Shown here: piece after piece, positions 6,857 to 15,747 of the stretch | Layout: every line of letters begins with the position of its first letter | How positions within the stretch are numbered: position 1 is the stretch's first letter | Source: an uncultured Corynebacterium sp. | GTDB taxonomy: Bacteria; Actinomycetota; Actinomycetes; Mycobacteriales; Mycobacteriaceae | NCBI RefSeq assembly: GCF_946221105.1 | Contig: NZ_CAMICL010000021.1 | Coordinates: 1 to 35,255 of the forward strand | Direction of reading: 5' to 3' | DNA: 35,255 nt | Notes under the pieces: generated by a model | Databases searched by the model: none | What the model saw: the letters and a program-made list of their open reading frames with translations, nothing else | What the model was told of the DNA's origin: nothing | Position numbers and translations under genes: made by a program

Positions 6857-8143
6857 CTAGCGCACCTGCCCTGCACCTTCCAGGATCCATTTGGTGGTGG
6901 TCAGCTCCGGCAGCGCCATCGGGCCGCGGGCGTGCAGTTTCTGGGTGGAGATGCCGATTTCAGCGCCCATGCCGTATTGCTCTCCATCCGTGAAGGCGGT
7001 CGATGCGTTGAGTACGACTGCGGCGGCGTCCACGGCGTCAGCGAACCGTCGTAAAGCATGTGCGTCCTGGGCCGCAATCGCCTCGGTGTGGCCGCTGGAG
7101 TAGCGCGCGATGTGGGCGATCGCCCCCTCGACGCCGTCCACGACCGCGCTCGCGATGTCCATGCTCAGGTACTCCTCGGCGAAATCGGCCTCGGTCGCAG
7201 GCGAAACGTCCGCACCAAACGCAGCATGCTTTTCGACGTCTCCGTGCACCTCAACTCCCGCAGCCTGCAACGCTGAGACGACCGCACGCTTGTCCTCGTC
7301 CGCGAGAGCCGCGTCAATGAGCACCGTCTCGGTGGCGTTGCACACGCTGACCCGGCGCGTCTTGCCGTTGAGGAGCATCGCGATCGCCTTGTCCAGGTCG
7401 GCGGAGGCGTCGATGTAGAAGTGGCAGTTGCCCGTGCCCGTCTCGATGGTGGGCACGGTCGCGCCGGTGACCACCGCGTCGATCAGCCGGGCGCTGCCGC
7501 GGGGGATGACAACGTCGACAAGCCCGCGCGCGGTGATGAGGTCCTGGACCGAATCGTGGGATTCGCACGGCAGCAGCTGCACCGCTTCGCGCGGCAGGTC
7601 GTGTGCTGCGAGGGTGTCCTGCAGTATTTCGACGAGCTTGTCGTTCGAGTGCCGCGCGGTTTTCGAGCCGCGCAGCAGCGCCACGTTGCCGGATTTCAGC
7701 GCTAGGCCGAACGCGTCGACGGTGACATTGGGGCGGGCCTCGTAGACCATGCCCATCACGCCGAGCGGGACGCGCACCTTCTTCATCTGGATGCCGTTGG
7801 GCAGCGTACGGCCGGTGAGTACCTCCCCCACCGGGTCCTGCAAGCTGGCCACCTGGCGCAGGCCGCCGGCGATGCCATCGATGCGGTCCTGGTTGAGCGC
7901 AAGCCGGTCCAGCACCGACTCAGCCAGGCCATTTTGGCGGCCGGTTTCAAGGTCGCGGGCGTTGGCGTCGAGGATCTCCCCGGCGCGCTCCGTCAGCGCA
8001 GCCGCGGCCGCGAGCAGCACCGCGTCCTTCGCCGGGGTCGGCAGCGCGGCGATTATCGGCGCTACCTCCTTCGCGCGGCGCGCCTTCGCGAGCACCTCCT
8101 CGCGCTCGGCCTGTCGTTGCTGGTCAGTCTGCTGCGCACTCAT
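6857..8143 (-). CDS. proA: Gamma-glutamyl phosphate reductase (proline synthesis)
   Basis: ProA reduces gamma-glutamyl phosphate with NADPH to glutamate-5-semialdehyde, the second step of proline synthesis. The 428-residue protein shows the full aldehyde-dehydrogenase-like fold: VPLGVMGMVYEARPNVTVDA (family signature), LRGSKTARHSN, VIPRGSARLI, and the catalytic Cys268 in RRVSVCNATETVL. The likely -10 TAGGAT (8150-8155, minus strand) ends 6 nt before the ATG, consistent with a leaderless transcript; a matching -35 is weak. ProB and a dehydrogenase lie upstream in the same direction, separated only by a divergent small gene. Confidence 0.97.
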   Translation of the reverse strand: MSAQQTDQQRQAEREEVLAKARRAKEVAPIIAALPTPAKDAVLLAAAAALTERAGEILDANARDLETGRQNGLAESVLDRLALNQDRIDGIAGGLRQVASLQDPVGEVLTGRTLPNGIQMKKVRVPLGVMGMVYEARPNVTVDAFGLALKSGNVALLRGSKTARHSNDKLVEILQDTLAAHDLPREAVQLLPCESHDSVQDLITARGLVDVVIPRGSARLIDAVVTGATVPTIETGTGNCHFYIDASADLDKAIAMLLNGKTRRVSVCNATETVLIDAALADEDKRAVVSALQAAGVEVHGDVEKHAAFGADVSPATEADFAEEYLSMDIASAVVDGVEGAIAHIARYSSGHTEAIAAQDAHALRRFADAVDAAAVVLNASTAFTDGEQYGMGAEIGISTQKLHARGPMALPELTTTKWILEGAGQVR

Positions 8144-8213
8144 GCGGCAATCCTAGCGCTAGACGAGTACCAAAACCCTTGACACCGGCGCGGGGGTGGC
8201 CCACTATTTCGGT
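8144..8213. promoter_or_regulatory. Divergent leaderless promoters of proA and the RHH gene
   Basis: This 70-bp spacer separates two divergent starts. For the plus-strand gene, TTGACA (8179-8184), a 17-bp spacer and CACTAT (8202-8207) predict a start at the A of the ATG (8214), so the mRNA would be leaderless. For proA, TAGGAT on the minus strand (8150-8155) predicts the same. A 10-bp perfect palindrome CTAGCGCTAG (8153-8162) overlaps the proA -10 and could be an operator, perhaps for the encoded RHH protein. Confidence 0.55.
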
Positions 8214-8450
8214 ATGACCGATTTGCAGCTCTTCAACGTCCCGGAGAAGCTGGTGCGCGCTCTTGAAGCGCAGGCCCAGCTTCGGAACACGTCCGTGTCC
8301 GACGTTGCTGTTGACGAGCTGACATTCGCGCTCAACTGCCGCAAGCGTTCCGCGGCTCTGGCTCGTCTCGCCAATCTTCCCCGGGTGAGCACGAAGGGCG
8401 AGTCCATTGCCGAAGCTGTTCGCGCTGAACGGGATGCCCTGGTCGTTTAG
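8214..8450 (+). CDS. Ribbon-helix-helix protein, orphan VapB/FitA-type antitoxin
   Basis: This is a 78-residue protein. Its N-terminus (DLQLFNVPEKLVRALEAQAQLRNTSVSD) has the strand-helix-helix pattern of ribbon-helix-helix DNA-binding domains like those of VapB/FitA antitoxins. The C-terminal half is Arg/Ala-rich and would be the toxin-binding tail. No PIN-domain toxin or other partner follows: its stop codon overlaps the stop of the convergent dehydrogenase gene. It may be a remnant of a toxin-antitoxin pair or a stand-alone regulator. An upstream GTG at 8196 is in frame, but it lies inside the predicted promoter, so the ATG at 8214 is preferred. Confidence 0.75.
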   Translation: MTDLQLFNVPEKLVRALEAQAQLRNTSVSDVAVDELTFALNCRKRSAALARLANLPRVSTKGESIAEAVRAERDALVV

Positions 8451-9355
8451 TACCCGGCATTGATGTCCACCTCGGTGGCCATCTTCTCGCCCGCGGCGTA
8501 AAGTTCCCAGTTCTTCGCGGCCAGCCCGCCGATGCGGCGCTCCATAAAGCGCGGGATGTTGGCCACGTGCGGGGTGATCACGCAGTTGTCCAGGCCCCAC
8601 AGCTCGTGGTCGGCGGGCAGCGGCTCGGGCTCGGTGACATCCAGGCCGGCGCCGCGCAGGTGGCCGTCGGCAAGTGCCTGCGTGAGCGCCTGCGTATCGA
8701 CGAGCGGCCCGCGCCCCACATTCACAATCACGGCGCTGTCCCGCATCTTCCCGATGGTCTCCGCGTTGACCATGTGGCGGGTTTCCTCGGTGAGCGGGGC
8801 AAGCAGGACGAAGTAGTCGTGGTTTGCCCAGACGTCGTCGGAGAGCGTCACGGTGTTATCCGCGCCTTCGACGGGGTTGCCGGAGCGGTTCACCGCCGTG
8901 ATCTCCATGCCGAACGGCTCCAGGAAGCGGATCAGCGTTTTGCCGATGCCGCCGGCGCCGATAATCGCGAGCTTCTTGTTGTCGAAGAGGTACTGCTTCT
9001 CCTTGAACAGCTGCGTGTTGTTCCACTCGCGGTCCACGGCCTTCATGCGGTGCTCCACGGCGAGAAGCAGGGCGAGGGTGGACTCGGCGACGGTGTCATC
9101 GTAAAGCCCGCCGGCGTTGGCGAAACGCACGCCGTTCGCCGAGTGCTTGGCAAAGACGTCCTGCAGGTTCTCCACGCCGGCGTACTGGATCTGCACGACT
9201 TTGACCGACTCGGGCAGCTTGTCCGGGAAATCCTTCGGGCCGCCGCCGAAGAGGACCATGTCCGGGTTGTCCTCCAGCGCCACATGCTGGTGGCCCTGCG
9301 CCTCCAACACTGCGATCGGCTCGTCTTTGGGCTTGGGCAAAAACGTGAACTTCAT
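8447..9355 (-). CDS. D-isomer-specific 2-hydroxyacid dehydrogenase between proB and proA
   Basis: The 302-residue NAD(P)-dependent dehydrogenase has a Rossmann motif GAGGIG (133-138) and the three catalytic residues of the family: Arg215 in NVGRGPLVD, Glu244 in DVTEPEPLP, and His263 in ITPHVAN. The lid domain is formed by the N-terminal 100 residues. The gene at this place in C. glutamicum is known as unkdh, and its physiological substrate is not established to my knowledge. Position within the obg-proB-proA cluster does not by itself prove a role in proline synthesis. It ends convergently against the RHH gene, with 4 bp of overlap, and starts 18 nt after the proB stop, so it is probably in the proB operon. 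Confidence 0.9.
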   Translation of the reverse strand: MKFTFLPKPKDEPIAVLEAQGHQHVALEDNPDMVLFGGGPKDFPDKLPESVKVVQIQYAGVENLQDVFAKHSANGVRFANAGGLYDDTVAESTLALLLAVEHRMKAVDREWNNTQLFKEKQYLFDNKKLAIIGAGGIGKTLIRFLEPFGMEITAVNRSGNPVEGADNTVTLSDDVWANHDYFVLLAPLTEETRHMVNAETIGKMRDSAVIVNVGRGPLVDTQALTQALADGHLRGAGLDVTEPEPLPADHELWGLDNCVITPHVANIPRFMERRIGGLAAKNWELYAAGEKMATEVDINAGY

Positions 9356-9373
9356 GCCCGCCCAGACTAGCTA

Positions 9374-10489
9374 CTACAGACGCGAGGCGTAGTTGGACAG
9401 GTAGTCCGCGTGCACCACCGCGCGGCGCTGGTGGGCGGGCAGCTCGTCGGAATGGCGGCCGCACATCGCGGCAAGCTCCGCGGCATCGTAGGCCACCTCG
9501 CCGCGCCCCACAGCCTCCGAATCCGGGCCCAAGATCTCCACGATGTCGCCGGCGTGGAACTCACCCTCGATACCGGTGATCCCCACTGCGAGCAGGCTGG
9601 TGCCGCCGCGGGTCACCGCCTCGACGGCGCCCTCGTCCAGGCGCAGCACGCCCTCCGCGTCCGCCGCGTAGAGCGCCCAGAACTTCCAGGCGTTGAGCTT
9701 GCTCTCCGGGCGGGTGTGGAACACGGTGCCCACCGACGCGTCCCCGAGCGCGTCCTCGATTTTCTCGGTGGACGTGAGCAGCACCGGCACGCCGCCGCGG
9801 GTGGCCAGGCGCGCCGCCGAGACCTTCGCCGCCATGCCGCCGGTGCCGAACACACCCCCGTCGCCGGCTTCGACGCTGGTGAGGTCGTTGCCGGAGCGGA
9901 CTTCGTCGAGAAGCTTCGCCCCTGGATCGGACGGGTTTTTGTCGTAGAGGCCGTCCACATCCGACAGCAGCACCAGCGCGTCCGCCGAGACGAGGGTGGC
10001 CACGATGGCGGAGAGGCGGTCGTTGTCGCCGAAGCGCATCTCGGAGGTGGCCACGGTGTCGTTCTCGTTGACAATCGGCACCGCGCCCATCTGCCGCAGC
10101 CGGTCGATGGTGCGCTGCGCGTTGCGGGCGCGCTCGCGGGACCCGGCGTCGCTTTGCGTGAGCAGCACCTGACCGATCGTGCGGCCGTAGCGCGCAAACG
10201 AGGCACCCCACACCTGCGCGAGGTGGATCTGCCCCACCGACGCGGCCGCCTGCTTCGTGGCCAGATCGCGCGGGCGCGCCTTCAGCCCCAGCGGCCCCAT
10301 GCCCGCCGCGATCGCGCCCGAGGACACCACAACCACTTCGGAACCGCGCGCGATGCGGTGTTCGATCGCGTCCACGATGCGGTCGATCTTCGCCGGATCC
10401 AGCTCGCCTGAGGCGTTGACCAGGGAACTTGTGCCCAGCTTGACCACAATGCGGCGGGCGGCGGCGATCTGGGTGCGAAGCGTAGTCAT
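9374..10489 (-). CDS. proB: Glutamate 5-kinase (proline synthesis)
   Basis: ProB phosphorylates glutamate to gamma-glutamyl phosphate and is normally the feedback-controlled entry step. The 371-residue protein has the amino-acid-kinase domain (IVVKLGTSSL near residue 14, VVSSGAIAAGMGPLG, VNENDTVAT, and a GTGGMAAKVSAARLA segment). A C-terminal PUA domain follows, from about residue 275 to 365 (GISLLAVGITGIEG-like, then HAGDIVEILGPD). The length matches the ProB form with PUA. It starts 39 nt after the obg stop and probably shares that transcript. Confidence 0.97.
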   Translation of the reverse strand: MTTLRTQIAAARRIVVKLGTSSLVNASGELDPAKIDRIVDAIEHRIARGSEVVVVSSGAIAAGMGPLGLKARPRDLATKQAAASVGQIHLAQVWGASFARYGRTIGQVLLTQSDAGSRERARNAQRTIDRLRQMGAVPIVNENDTVATSEMRFGDNDRLSAIVATLVSADALVLLSDVDGLYDKNPSDPGAKLLDEVRSGNDLTSVEAGDGGVFGTGGMAAKVSAARLATRGGVPVLLTSTEKIEDALGDASVGTVFHTRPESKLNAWKFWALYAADAEGVLRLDEGAVEAVTRGGTSLLAVGITGIEGEFHAGDIVEILGPDSEAVGRGEVAYDAAELAAMCGRHSDELPAHQRRAVVHADYLSNYASRL

Positions 10490-10528
10490 GCGTGTGAAGT
10501 CTACGCCTGTGGCTAACCCGCTCAGGCC

Positions 10529-12034
10529 CTAGCCCTGCCAACGCTCGCGGTCGGCCTCTTCCCCGGTGCCGTAGTCGTACTCGTCGATCAGGCCGCGGCG
10601 GGCCTGCGAAGCACGCTTGCGCTCCGCCGCGGACGTGCGGTCCGTGCCGCCCAGGCGCGCGTCCTGGCCGCGGCCGGCCAAGGTCGGGTCGCCGCCGATG
10701 GTCGGCTCCCAGTCGAACGAGATCTCGCCGATGGTCACCGTGTCGCCCTCGTGGGCGCCGGCCTTGCGGAGCATTTCTTCCACGCCTGCCTTGTTCAGGC
10801 GGTCCGACAGGTAGCCGACGGCCTCGTCGTTTTCGAAGTCCGTCTGGCGCACCCAGCGCTCCACCTTCTCGCCGGTGACCAGCCAGCCCTCCGGGTACAT
10901 GGGGTCGCGCACAACCTCCACGCCGCCGTCCTCGCCACGTCGGCTGAGGGCTTTGGGGCGGATGACCTGTGGCTCGTCGACAGGCAAAGTGCGACGCTTC
11001 TTGCGGGTGCGCTTGACGATGTCCCACAACGCCCACTTCAGCTCGTCCAACCCCTCGCGGGTGGCGGTGGAGATCATGTACACCGGCCAGCCGAACTTCT
11101 CCTCGATGTCCGCGCGCAGGAACTCGGCGAGTTCCTTCGCCTCCGGGATGTCCATCTTGTTCAGCACCACCAGGCGCGGGCGCTCGCGCAGGTCGCCCAG
11201 GCCGGAATCCATGTCCAGGGCGTCGGCGTAGGTGTCCAGCTCGTGCTCGAGGGCCTCAATGTCGGAGATCGGGTCGCGGCCCGGCTCCATCGTGGCCACG
11301 TCCACGATGTGCGCGAGCACCGCGGTGCGCTCAATGTGGCGCAGGAAGTCCAGACCCAGGCCCTTGCCTTCGCTCGCGCCCGGGATCAGGCCCGGCACGT
11401 CGGCGATGGTGAACGTGTCGTGGCCGACGTTGACCACGCCCAGGTTCGGCGCAAGGGTGGTGAACGGGTAGTCCGCGATCTTCGGCTTCGCCGCGGACAC
11501 CACAGAGATGAGCGAGGATTTGCCTGCCGACGGGAACCCGACCAGGCCCACATCCGCCATCGACTTCAGCTCCAGGATCAGGTCGTGCGCCTCCCCCGGC
11601 TCGCCCTTCAGGGAGAAGCCCGGGGCTTTGCGCTTCGCCGTCGCCAAGGCGGCGTTGCCCAGGCCGCCGAAGCCGCCTTCCGCCGCGATGAAGCGGGTGC
11701 CCGGCACGGTCAGGTCCGCGAGCACCTCTCCGTCCTCGCTGCGCACCACCGTGCCCACCGGCACCTCCAGCACGAGGTCCTCGCCGCGGGCGCCGTTGCG
11801 CCAGTCGCCCGCGCCGTTCGCGCCGCGCTGCGCCTTGATGTGCGGGCGGTACTGGAAGTCCAGCAGCGTGTGCACCTGAGTGGACACCTCGAGGACGATG
11901 TCGCCGCCGTGGCCGCCGTTGCCGCCGTCGGGCCCACCGAGCGGCTTGAACTTTTCGCGGTGGACGGACGTGCAGCCGTGGCCGCCGTCGCCTGCTTGCA
12001 GGTGCAGGGTTGCGCGATCAACGAATTGGGCCAT
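10529..12034 (-). CDS. obg: GTPase Obg (CgtA), ribosome assembly
   Basis: Obg is an essential GTPase that binds the 50S subunit and links ribosome maturation to stress. The 501-residue protein has the glycine-rich Obg fold (GDGGHGCTSVHREKFKPLGG and GGNGGHGGDI at the N-terminus). The G domain carries G1 GFPSAGKSS (166-174), the Thr-containing switch YPFTTL, G3 DVPGLI and G4 NKMD. A C-terminal OCT domain follows (KALSRRGEDGGVEV to near EISFDWEP). A polar tail of about 55 residues ends the protein, as in other actinobacteria. AAAGG lies 11 nt before the ATG. It is separated from rpmA by a terminator, so it may have its own promoter in that spacer. Confidence 0.97.
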   Translation of the reverse strand: MAQFVDRATLHLQAGDGGHGCTSVHREKFKPLGGPDGGNGGHGGDIVLEVSTQVHTLLDFQYRPHIKAQRGANGAGDWRNGARGEDLVLEVPVGTVVRSEDGEVLADLTVPGTRFIAAEGGFGGLGNAALATAKRKAPGFSLKGEPGEAHDLILELKSMADVGLVGFPSAGKSSLISVVSAAKPKIADYPFTTLAPNLGVVNVGHDTFTIADVPGLIPGASEGKGLGLDFLRHIERTAVLAHIVDVATMEPGRDPISDIEALEHELDTYADALDMDSGLGDLRERPRLVVLNKMDIPEAKELAEFLRADIEEKFGWPVYMISTATREGLDELKWALWDIVKRTRKKRRTLPVDEPQVIRPKALSRRGEDGGVEVVRDPMYPEGWLVTGEKVERWVRQTDFENDEAVGYLSDRLNKAGVEEMLRKAGAHEGDTVTIGEISFDWEPTIGGDPTLAGRGQDARLGGTDRTSAAERKRASQARRGLIDEYDYGTGEEADRERWQG

Positions 12035-12075
12035 GGGGGTTGCCGCCTTTCTCTAGGACACGGACGATGATATGC

Positions 12076-12110
12076 AAAAAGCGCCGTCGGCCCGAATGGA
12101 CCGGCGGCGC
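12076..12110 (-). terminator. Rho-independent terminator after rpmA
   Basis: On the minus strand, arms at 12101-12110 and 12081-12090 form a GC-rich 10-bp stem with one G-U pair and a 10-nt loop. A run of five T (12076-12080) follows. It sits 13 nt beyond the rpmA stop and separates the ribosomal-protein pair from obg. Confidence 0.8.
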
Positions 12111-12123
12111 CTAGGCTTCGCGG

Positions 12124-12468
12124 TTACGCGGTGGCGGTCGCCTCTTCGGCGGTGCCTTCGTCGACAACGCCTGCTGCCTCGGCCTGCTCGAGGACCTCGG
12201 AAGCGACGCCCTGGCCGTCGGCCGGGACGATGTTGACGATGCGGCGCTTACGCTTGATGCCGAACTGGACGGAGCCTGCGGTCAGTGCGAACAGCGTGTC
12301 GTCGCCGCCGCGGCCGACGTTGTCGCCCGGGTGGAACTTGGTGCCGCGCTGACGGACGAGGATCTCGCCGGCCTTGACCTGCTGGCCACCGAAGCGCTTC
12401 ACACCGAGGCGCTTGGACTCAGAGTCACGACCGTTCGAGGAGCTGGATGCACCCTTCTTGGTTGCCAT
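12124..12468 (-). CDS. rpmA: 50S ribosomal protein L27
   Basis: L27 lies at the peptidyl-transferase centre of the large subunit. The N-terminus MATKKGASSSSNGRDSESKRLGVKRFGGQ is the conserved L27 pattern. The core contains LVRQRGTKFHPGDNVGRGGDDTLFAL and VQFGIKRKRRIVNIV. No N-terminal pre-sequence of the Firmicutes type is present. At 114 residues it is longer than the usual 85-90, because of an acidic Ala/Glu-rich C-terminal tail (about the last 25 residues). AGGAG lies upstream of the ATG, and the gene is 20 nt after rplU. Confidence 0.97.
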   Translation of the reverse strand: MATKKGASSSSNGRDSESKRLGVKRFGGQQVKAGEILVRQRGTKFHPGDNVGRGGDDTLFALTAGSVQFGIKRKRRIVNIVPADGQGVASEVLEQAEAAGVVDEGTAEEATATA

Positions 12469-12488
12469 TGTTCAAATTCTCCTAGTGG

Positions 12489-12794
12489 TTACTTAATGCC
12501 GGTGATCTTGACGGTGGTCTGCGGCTGGCGGTGGCCCTGGCGGACCTTGTAGCCGGTCTTGTTCTTGTACTTCAGAATGTCGACCTTCTTGCCACGGCCG
12601 TGCTCGACGATCTCTGCGGTCACGTTGACCTTGGACAGTGCGTCTGCGCCGGAGGTGACGTCTGCGCCATCTACGAGAAGGATCGGGGTGAGTTCGACCT
12701 TGTCGCCTGCTTCACCCTCAAGCTTCTCGACCTTGACGAGGTCGCCCTCGGCAACCTTGTACTGCTTGCCGCCGGTCTTGACGATCGCGTACAT
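12489..12794 (-). CDS. rplU: 50S ribosomal protein L21
   Basis: L21 binds 23S rRNA in the large subunit. The 101-residue protein begins MYAIVKTGGKQYKVAEGDLV, the family's conserved start, and ends with YKVRQGHRQPQTTVKITGI, typical of the RNA-binding C-terminus. It heads the rplU-rpmA pair. A purine-rich AAGGGG lies about 11 nt before the ATG. Confidence 0.97.
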   Translation of the reverse strand: MYAIVKTGGKQYKVAEGDLVKVEKLEGEAGDKVELTPILLVDGADVTSGADALSKVNVTAEIVEHGRGKKVDILKYKNKTGYKVRQGHRQPQTTVKITGIK

Positions 12795-12978
12795 AGAGGG
12801 TTACCCCTTATCTCTACTCGCCCGCCCCCTGCATGCTCGGGGGCGGAAATGGAACAGTTTGAGCGCTTCGGGGCCTATCGTGGCCTGCCGTGCCCGCATG
12901 CGTAGGCAACGAGGCGGCACGCCCCGAAACAGCGACTCGGCAAGACTACACCGGCACCATGCGCTTTACCAAACCGCG
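12795..12978 (-). promoter_or_regulatory. rplU leader and promoter region
   Basis: This 184-bp spacer between rne and rplU must contain the rplU-rpmA promoter. Near the gene, arms CCGCCCCC (12822-12829) and GGGGGCGG (12839-12846) form a perfect 8-bp hairpin in the presumed leader, 28 nt from the start codon. It lacks a T-run, so it could be a leader structure or a pause site. I could not identify a convincing -35/-10 pair or an rne terminator. Confidence 0.4.
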
Positions 12979-15747
12979 TTAGCTGCTGCGCCGCGTGGCG
13001 CGCCTGCGTCCGCGGCGCCGGGGAGCCTTTGCTTCTCGACGGGGCTCCGCCTCTCCCTTGTCCTTCTTCGTCCTTTCCTTCTCGGCCGCGCGGGCGTTGG
13101 CTGCCGCGGCGGACGTGGCGTTGGACTTGCGCACGGCGCGGCGGCGGCCCCGGCGGCCCGCCGCCGGCTTCTCCTTCTCCGCCGGGTCAGCCTTCTTCGA
13201 GTCGGCTGCGGTGGTCTGCTGGTCGGCGTCCGGGTAGTCCTCGCGGCGCGGGCGCACATCGGAGCGGGAGTTGCCGCGGGTGCGGCGCTTGCGGCGCGGC
13301 GAGTTGTCGAACTCCTCGACCGCTTCCTCGAAGCTCTGCTCCGGGGCGCCCTTGTCGCTCGCCTGCTTCTCCTGCGCGTCCGACTGGTCCGTCCGGTCCG
13401 TCCGGTCCGTCTGGGGTCCGCGCCCGCGGTTGCCTCCGCGGCGGCCGCGGCGGCGCGAGGAACGGCGGCGGCCCTCCGAGCTGTCGTTGTTGGCAGCCTC
13501 GCCAACGTCGGCCTCGGCGGCGTCAGCAGCGTCAGCAGTGTCAGTGCTATTGCTGTCGTCGCTGAATATCGAGTTGAGCAGGTTGTCCATCTCGTCTTCG
13601 TTGAGGTGCTTGCGCTTGGAGCGGCGCGAACCGCGCGAGGGTTGCTCGCTGCGCCCTGAATCGCGCCCAGAATCGTGCCCTGAATCGCGCTCGCTGTCGG
13701 CGGGCTTGTTGCGTCCGCGGGAGGAGCGGTGCTCGTCGTTACGCGAGCGGCGCTTGGAGCGATCCTCGCGGCCGCGCTCGGAGTACGGGTCGTGCTCGAC
13801 GGGGTCGTCGGTGACGATGATGCCGCGGCCGCCGCAGCACTCGCACTCGGTGGAGAAAGTCTCGAGCAGACCGTTGCCCAGGCGCTTGCGGGTCATCTGC
13901 ACCAGGCCCAGGGAGGTGACCTCGGAGACCTGGTGGCGGGTGCGGTCGCGGCCGAGCGCCTCGTTCAAGCGGCGCAGCACGAGTTCCTGGTTCTCGGGCA
14001 GGATCATGTCGATGAAGTCGATGATGATCATCCCGCCGATGTCGCGCAGGCGGATCTGGCGCACAATCTCCTCGGCGGCCTCCAGGTTGTTGGAGGTCAC
14101 CGTCTCCTCCAGCGAGCCGCCGGAGCCGGTGAACTTGCCGGTGTTGACGTCGATGACGGTCATGGCCTCGGTGCGGTCGATGACCAGGGTGCCGCCGGAC
14201 GGCAGCCACACGGTGCGCGACAGCGCCTTTTGCAGCTGCTCGTCGATGCGGTGGACCTCGAAGGCGTCCTTGCCGTCGTGTGCGGAGCGGTCGAACTTCT
14301 CCAGGCGGTCCAAAAGGTCCGGGGCGACGGACTGCACGTAGGCGTGGACGGTGTTCCACGGCTTGCGGCCGTCCACGATGAGCGAGGTGAAGTCCTCGTT
14401 GAACAGGTCGCGCACAACCTTGACCAGGATGTTCGGCTCCTCGTAGAGGGTGACCGGCTTCGCGCCCTTCGACGACTTTTCCTTCTCCGCCTGGTCCTGG
14501 ATGGCGGTCCACTGGTTGTGCAGGCGGTTCACATCCGCCGCGATGGCCTCTTCCGGCACGTTCTCGGCGGCGGTGCGGATGATCGCCCCGCCCTTGCCGG
14601 GCACGACGTTGTTCAGGATCTCCTTCAGACGTTTGCGCTCCGGCGCCGGCAGCTTGCGGGAAATGCCCGCGCTGCGGCCGCCCGGCACGTACACCAGGTA
14701 GCGGCCGGCCAGCGAGATCTGCGTGGTCAGGCGCGCACCCTTGTGGCCGACCGGGTCCTTGGTCACCTGCACCAGCACCTGGTCGCCGGACTTCAGCGCC
14801 TGCTCGATGCGGCGCGAGCGCCCGCCCAGCCCGGCGGCCTTCCAGTCCACCTCGGAGGCGTAGAGCACGCCGTTGCGGCCCTGCCCGATGTCGATGAACG
14901 CGGCCTCCATGCTGGACAGCACGTTCTGCACACGCCCCAGGTAGATGTTGCCGATCATCGAGGACTGGCTCTCGGCAGTGACGAAGTGCTCGACCAGCAG
15001 CCCGTCTTCGAGCACACCGACCTGGGTGATCTTGCCGTGGCCATCGTGGCGGTCGCGCTCGCGCACCACCATGTGGCGCTCCACGGACTCGCGGCGCGCC
15101 AAAAACTCGGCCTGGCTGACAATGCGGGAGCGTTTGCGCTGCTCTTCGCGCTTCTCGCTGCGGCGGCGGCGCTGCGCCTCCAAGCGGGAAGAGCCCTTGA
15201 TCGCCTTCGGCTCTTCGATCACCTCAGGCTCTTGCTTATCGACGTCCTCCGGCGAAGTCTCGTCGTCAGGCTTAGGCTCCTTCTCCTCGCTCGGGGCGGC
15301 CTGGCGGGTGGCGCGGCGGCGTTTGCGCTCCGGGGCTTTGAAGACGGGCGCGCGGTTGGTGGTCTCCTCCGGCACCGGGGTGATCTCCGGCTCGACGTCG
15401 GTGAGCGGGCCCTCGCGCAGGTCCGCCTCGACCTTTTCCTCGATCTGGTGGATCTCGTTTTCCACGTCCTTGCGCACGCGCTGGCGGATCTTCTCGTCCG
15501 CGGCGTCGTCGGCGGTCTCGTCGTCGGTGGTGTCGGTGGCGGCGGTGTTCGCGAGGGCGTCGAGAAGCTGCTCGCTTTCAGCGCGCGTCAGCGTAGACTG
15601 CGCAACCTTGACCACGCCGAGCTCCGACAGCGCCACCACAAGCTCTTTCGACGGCACGCCGAGGGCCTTCGCCAGGGCGAACACGCGGGTTTTCTCCGCC
15701 AGCTGGGAGCGGTCGAACTCGGCGTAAATATTTTTGTGACCAGCCAA
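12979..15747 (-). CDS. rne: Ribonuclease E/G family endoribonuclease
   Basis: The 922-residue protein is the central mRNA-decay and rRNA-processing endonuclease. The N-terminal 60 residues (KTRVFALAKALGVPSKELVVALSELG) resemble an IF2-N-type domain, followed by about 170 charged residues. The S1 RNA-binding domain starts near 265 (GNIYLGRVQNVL...AAFIDIGQGRNG). The catalytic core has VIDVNTGKFTGSG (metal-binding Asp near 531) and IIDFIDM (Asp near 575). The Zn-link is CECCGGRG near 636. The last 260 residues are disordered, Arg/Asp/Ser-rich, with DSG repeats (SGHDSGRDSGRS) and a strongly basic end, likely an RNA- and protein-binding scaffold. I chose the TTG at 15747 because GGAGAG lies 9 nt upstream. 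Confidence 0.96.
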   Translation of the reverse strand: MAGHKNIYAEFDRSQLAEKTRVFALAKALGVPSKELVVALSELGVVKVAQSTLTRAESEQLLDALANTAATDTTDDETADDAADEKIRQRVRKDVENEIHQIEEKVEADLREGPLTDVEPEITPVPEETTNRAPVFKAPERKRRRATRQAAPSEEKEPKPDDETSPEDVDKQEPEVIEEPKAIKGSSRLEAQRRRRSEKREEQRKRSRIVSQAEFLARRESVERHMVVRERDRHDGHGKITQVGVLEDGLLVEHFVTAESQSSMIGNIYLGRVQNVLSSMEAAFIDIGQGRNGVLYASEVDWKAAGLGGRSRRIEQALKSGDQVLVQVTKDPVGHKGARLTTQISLAGRYLVYVPGGRSAGISRKLPAPERKRLKEILNNVVPGKGGAIIRTAAENVPEEAIAADVNRLHNQWTAIQDQAEKEKSSKGAKPVTLYEEPNILVKVVRDLFNEDFTSLIVDGRKPWNTVHAYVQSVAPDLLDRLEKFDRSAHDGKDAFEVHRIDEQLQKALSRTVWLPSGGTLVIDRTEAMTVIDVNTGKFTGSGGSLEETVTSNNLEAAEEIVRQIRLRDIGGMIIIDFIDMILPENQELVLRRLNEALGRDRTRHQVSEVTSLGLVQMTRKRLGNGLLETFSTECECCGGRGIIVTDDPVEHDPYSERGREDRSKRRSRNDEHRSSRGRNKPADSERDSGHDSGRDSGRSEQPSRGSRRSKRKHLNEDEMDNLLNSIFSDDSNSTDTADAADAAEADVGEAANNDSSEGRRRSSRRRGRRGGNRGRGPQTDRTDRTDQSDAQEKQASDKGAPEQSFEEAVEEFDNSPRRKRRTRGNSRSDVRPRREDYPDADQQTTAADSKKADPAEKEKPAAGRRGRRRAVRKSNATSAAAANARAAEKERTKKDKGEAEPRREAKAPRRRGRRRATRRSS

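Noticed and set aside
12124..12200. The acidic C-terminal extension of L27 as a novel domain
   Set aside because: It is about 25 low-complexity residues; such tails on ribosomal proteins are common in actinobacteria and show no motif.
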